Made by a program: the position numbers and the translations under genes. A model generated the notes under the pieces. That model ran no database searches and was not told the origin of the DNA. It saw only the letters and a list, made by a program, of their open reading frames with translations. A DNA stretch of 47,838 nt, taken from IMG/VR virus record IMGVR_UViG_3300042922_000344, positions 1 through 47,838 of that record; one strand, given 5' to 3'. Of the stretch, positions 45,868-47,838 are shown piece by piece. Origin of the DNA: a virus. The stretch's first letter is position 1; each line of letters begins with the position of its first letter.

Positions 45868-45890
45868 GCCGCTAACGCGGCTTTTCTTTT
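45868..45890 (+). terminator. Intrinsic terminator closing the lysogeny operon
   Basis: Perfect GCCGC-TAAC-GCGGC stem followed by TTTTCTTTT. It separates the cargo operon from the integrase. Confidence 0.88.
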
Positions 45891-45900
45891 ATGCATAAAA

Positions 45901-45914
45901 AGAACATACATTCG
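45901..45914. promoter_or_regulatory. LexA-type box upstream of the integrase
   Basis: AGAACATACATTCG differs at one core position from the box at 2337 (GTTCG to ATTCG). It lies 18 bp before the integrase start, just after the terminator. SOS control of excision is possible but the box is imperfect. Confidence 0.4.
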
Positions 45915-45932
45915 TTTAAGGAGATGATTAAA

Positions 45933-47372
45933 ATGAACTGTGCCTTATACATTCGCGTTTCAACAACGGAACAAGCTGAGGAAGGCTATTCAATCAGTGC
46001 TCAAAAGCAGCGCCTATCCGCATATGCCCAGTCACAGGACTGGGACATCATTGGTCTGTATGCTGATGAAGGTATATCCGCCAAAGATATGAACCGTCCC
46101 GATCTACAAAGAATGATCCAAGACATTAAAGACGGCCATATTGATGTAGTGCTTGTCTATAAACTTGATCGACTTACACGATCCGTCCTAGATCTTTATG
46201 AGATATTACAAATATTCGATAAGTACGATTGCAAGTTTAAGAGTGCTACAGAGGTCTATGACACGACAACGGCTATTGGTAGACTATTTCTAACTTTAGT
46301 AGCTGCACTCGCCCAGTGGGAACGCGAGAACCTAGGGGAGCGTGTACGCTTTGGCATGCGTGAAAAAGTATGGCAAGGAGAATGGCATGGGGGTACCGCC
46401 CCTTTTGGATACAATGTGATTGATGGAAAACTTGTTATCGATGAAAAAGAAGCAATGGTCGTACGTAAAATATTTGATTTATATACCGCTGAAGGACTTA
46501 GCGATCGTAGGACTGCATTAGAATTAAACGATCTTGGCTATTTGACGAAAAAAGATAAGTTTTGGAACGAAATAAAAGTTGCTCGTATTCTTAAAAATCC
46601 AGTCTATATTGGAAAATTTAGATGGGATACAAAAGGAAGTAGGAAAGATTATTTTGTATCTGATGGTGCTCCAAAGTTCATTGATGAATCTACATTCTAT
46701 AAAGCTCAGAAGTTAAGATCCGCTCGAAGCATCGTTCATGGACGACAGTCTACCAGCAATTATTATTTCAGTGGATCATTACGTTGTGCGCGTTGTGGGT
46801 CGCTTTTGAAAGGTGTGGCAACGTTTCACGGCAAAAACAAGTTTAAACATTATCAATGCCGAAAACGAACGATAAAGCAATGTGATCTTGGAACTATAAG
46901 TGAAAGACTATTTGAAAAGGCATTTATAAGCTATTTATTAGAACATTATCCTCCTCACTTTGATGAAGAAGCAAAAAATGAAATTGCGGCTTCCGCTGAA
47001 AATACCAATAATGAAGAACAAGACAATTTACATTCGGAATTAGACCGCATCATCAATCGTCGAAAGAAGTGGCAATATGCATGGGCAAATGATGATATCA
47101 GTCAAGAAGAATTTAAGGCACGCATGAAAGAAGAACACGAGCGAGAAGAAGCAACAAAAAAACGATTATTTGAATTAAACGCTGACGAAAACAAACAATT
47201 AAATTATGAACAAATTAAGGCGTACCTTGATTACTTTGAAAACTGGGATGAATTAAGTGATATTGAGAAAAAGCAACATATCCAACTTATGATTGAGTAC
47301 ATCATCGTGGATAAAGTTGATTCAGGCCCACTTGATGATCGAGTAAAGATAAAACAGATAAAATTTAGGTGA
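45933..47372 (+). CDS. int: Large serine recombinase (phage integrase)
   Basis: 479 aa from ATG 45933 after AAGGAGATGATTAA. Resolvase domain with catalytic Ser10 (ALYIRVSTTEQAEEGYS), GISAKDMNRPDLQRM and YKLDRLTRS. Recombinase domain FGYNVIDGKLVIDEKEA, RRTALELNDLGYLT. Zinc ribbon CARCGSLLK ... YQCRKR ... C, followed by a coiled-coil control region. TP901-1/A118-type enzyme that integrates at attB and, with a directionality factor, excises. A strong attP candidate follows the stop codon. Confidence 0.94.
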   Translation: MNCALYIRVSTTEQAEEGYSISAQKQRLSAYAQSQDWDIIGLYADEGISAKDMNRPDLQRMIQDIKDGHIDVVLVYKLDRLTRSVLDLYEILQIFDKYDCKFKSATEVYDTTTAIGRLFLTLVAALAQWERENLGERVRFGMREKVWQGEWHGGTAPFGYNVIDGKLVIDEKEAMVVRKIFDLYTAEGLSDRRTALELNDLGYLTKKDKFWNEIKVARILKNPVYIGKFRWDTKGSRKDYFVSDGAPKFIDESTFYKAQKLRSARSIVHGRQSTSNYYFSGSLRCARCGSLLKGVATFHGKNKFKHYQCRKRTIKQCDLGTISERLFEKAFISYLLEHYPPHFDEEAKNEIAASAENTNNEEQDNLHSELDRIINRRKKWQYAWANDDISQEEFKARMKEEHEREEATKKRLFELNADENKQLNYEQIKAYLDYFENWDELSDIEKKQHIQLMIEYIIVDKVDSGPLDDRVKIKQIKFR

Positions 47373-47425
47373 TTGTTGCCTATTATAACTCTGGGTAGAG
47401 CCAACGTTATAGTAGACAACAAACA
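47370..47425. other. Candidate attP for the serine recombinase
   Basis: GTTGCCTATTATAAC (47375-47389) and GTTATAGTAGACAAC (47406-47420) are inverted, 13 of 15 matched, with a 16-bp spacer; partial symmetry continues to 47370/47425 (17 of 21). Size, central spacer and location right after int match attP of large serine integrases. The central bases would be 47397-47398 (AG). Confidence 0.7.
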
Positions 47426-47474
47426 GTCATATTATGCCACCAATATCATACCTATAAAACATGGAGGTGATGTG

Positions 47475-47645
47475 ATGGCAAAGCACGGATTGAATACCAC
47501 GTTTGATGCAGACATATACCAGTCTTTTAAAAGGAAGTGTGATCAGAATGGTTTTGGCATGAATGAAGTGTTACAACTGTTTATGGTTGAGTACATCAAT
47601 GGAAATTATGAGGTTGAGAAAACAATGTCATTGAAAAAAATGTAA
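47475..47645 (+). CDS. Small ribbon-helix-helix protein
   Basis: 56 aa, ATG after TGGAGGTGATGTG. NTTFDADIYQSFKRKCDQNG, then MNEVLQLFMVEYINGNY is a clear RHH pattern (strand, helix, helix), Arc/MetJ-like. It lies between attP and the junction region, the third RHH protein around the partition locus. It could be a regulator, an excision factor or a second partition adaptor; no toxin gene is adjacent. Confidence 0.75.
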   Translation: MAKHGLNTTFDADIYQSFKRKCDQNGFGMNEVLQLFMVEYINGNYEVEKTMSLKKM

Positions 47646-47647
47646 AA

Positions 47648-47683
47648 GGCAACCCGATCCCCTACCACAGATCACGGATTGCC
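47648..47683. repeat. Inverted repeat downstream of the small RHH gene
   Basis: GGCAACCCG (47648-47656) pairs with CGGATTGCC (47675-47683), 8 of 9 matched. No T-run follows on either strand, so a simple terminator is unlikely. It lies at the edge of the non-coding junction region that probably holds the partition or replication site. Confidence 0.45.
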
Positions 47684-47711
47684 TACCTTGTCAGCACGCG
47701 GGCCGACACGC

Positions 47712-47838
47712 TTATTATAGCCTATTTATTGGGAAAAACCCAACAACCAATAAGCCAAACGGCCCGCTGACCCAAAAACCCTGACTTTTAGAAGTGTCTC
47801 GCGCGCACGTACGCGCGAACCATCAAGGGAGAGGAGCG
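47712..47838. repeat. Direct terminal repeat, copy 2 (circularisation overlap)
   Basis: Exact copy of bases 1-127. In the circular molecule there is only one copy, and the ribbon-helix-helix gene at 47475-47645 lies about 200 bp upstream of the gene at 138. Confidence 0.93.

Noticed and set aside
1-47838. tRNA or rRNA genes, insertion sequences
   Set aside because: No cloverleaf with a TTCGA-type arm, no rRNA segment and no transposase was recognised. The only recombinase is the phage integrase.

Overview
The window is one complete circular element whose first 127 bases recur exactly as its last 127 (1-127 = 47712-47838). 127 is a common assembler k-mer length, so this is most simply a closed molecule of about 47,711 bp with an assembly overlap. 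Strong AGGAGG-type ribosome sites, frequent TTG/GTG starts, an ImmR/ImmA-like immunity pair, an ArpU-like late regulator, XtmA-like TerS and an M15-type endolysin place it in Bacillota, probably Bacilli and perhaps Bacillales. It is a temperate siphovirus that also carries a plasmid partition locus, so a phage-plasmid is the best description. A large serine recombinase with a likely attP shows it may also integrate.

Layout. (1) 47475-1701, across the circle junction: three ribbon-helix-helix proteins, inverted repeats and a parM/parR pair, the plasmid maintenance region. (2) 1902-2748: a LexA DNA-binding-domain protein and a small WYL-like protein, divergent from an unknown gene, with two LexA-type boxes between them. 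(3) 2855-4264: accessory plus-strand genes (an acidic protein, an AP2-type DNA-binding protein) under two copies of one 14-bp palindrome. (4) 4327-28145, minus strand: late genes. Read in the direction of transcription these are TerS, TerL, portal, a MuF head protein fused to two zinc-peptidase-like regions, small genes, scaffold, decoration, capsid, connectors, tail tube, frameshifted tail chaperones, tape measure, Dit, an SGNH-hydrolase tail protein, a two-gene cargo island, tail endopeptidase, and the lysis genes (BhlA-type, M15 lysin, phi LC3-type holin). (5) 28260-41255, minus strand: early genes including ArpU, RusA, dUTPase, YopX, DnaC-like loader, DnaD-like initiator with internal iterons, nucleases, Gp157, an SSB-tailed protein, an ORF6N/KilA-type antirepressor and a Cro-like protein. 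(6) 41271-41392: a control region with four 17-bp operators. (7) 41407-45852, plus strand: repressor, ImmA-type peptidase and five tightly packed genes that look like prophage-expressed defence or superinfection-exclusion cargo. (8) 45933-47372: serine integrase followed by the attP candidate.

How it works together (inference). The 41407 repressor holds down the leftward early promoter through the 17-bp operators, while the same rightward transcript expresses the cargo genes. DNA damage can act through ImmA and also through the separate LexA-box locus near 2.3 kb. Lytic growth proceeds leftward from Cro/antirepressor to replication to ArpU and then the late genes. In the prophage state ParM/ParR would segregate an episome, while the recombinase would offer chromosomal integration.

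The most unusual features are the MuF protein with two HExxH motifs, the cargo operon driven from the repressor promoter, the LexA-DBD/WYL locus, paired SGNH hydrolases (one in the tail, one membrane-anchored), and a repeated series of short plus-strand promoter/terminator cassettes hidden in the leftward early operon. All assignments come from reading motifs and translations; no database search was possible.
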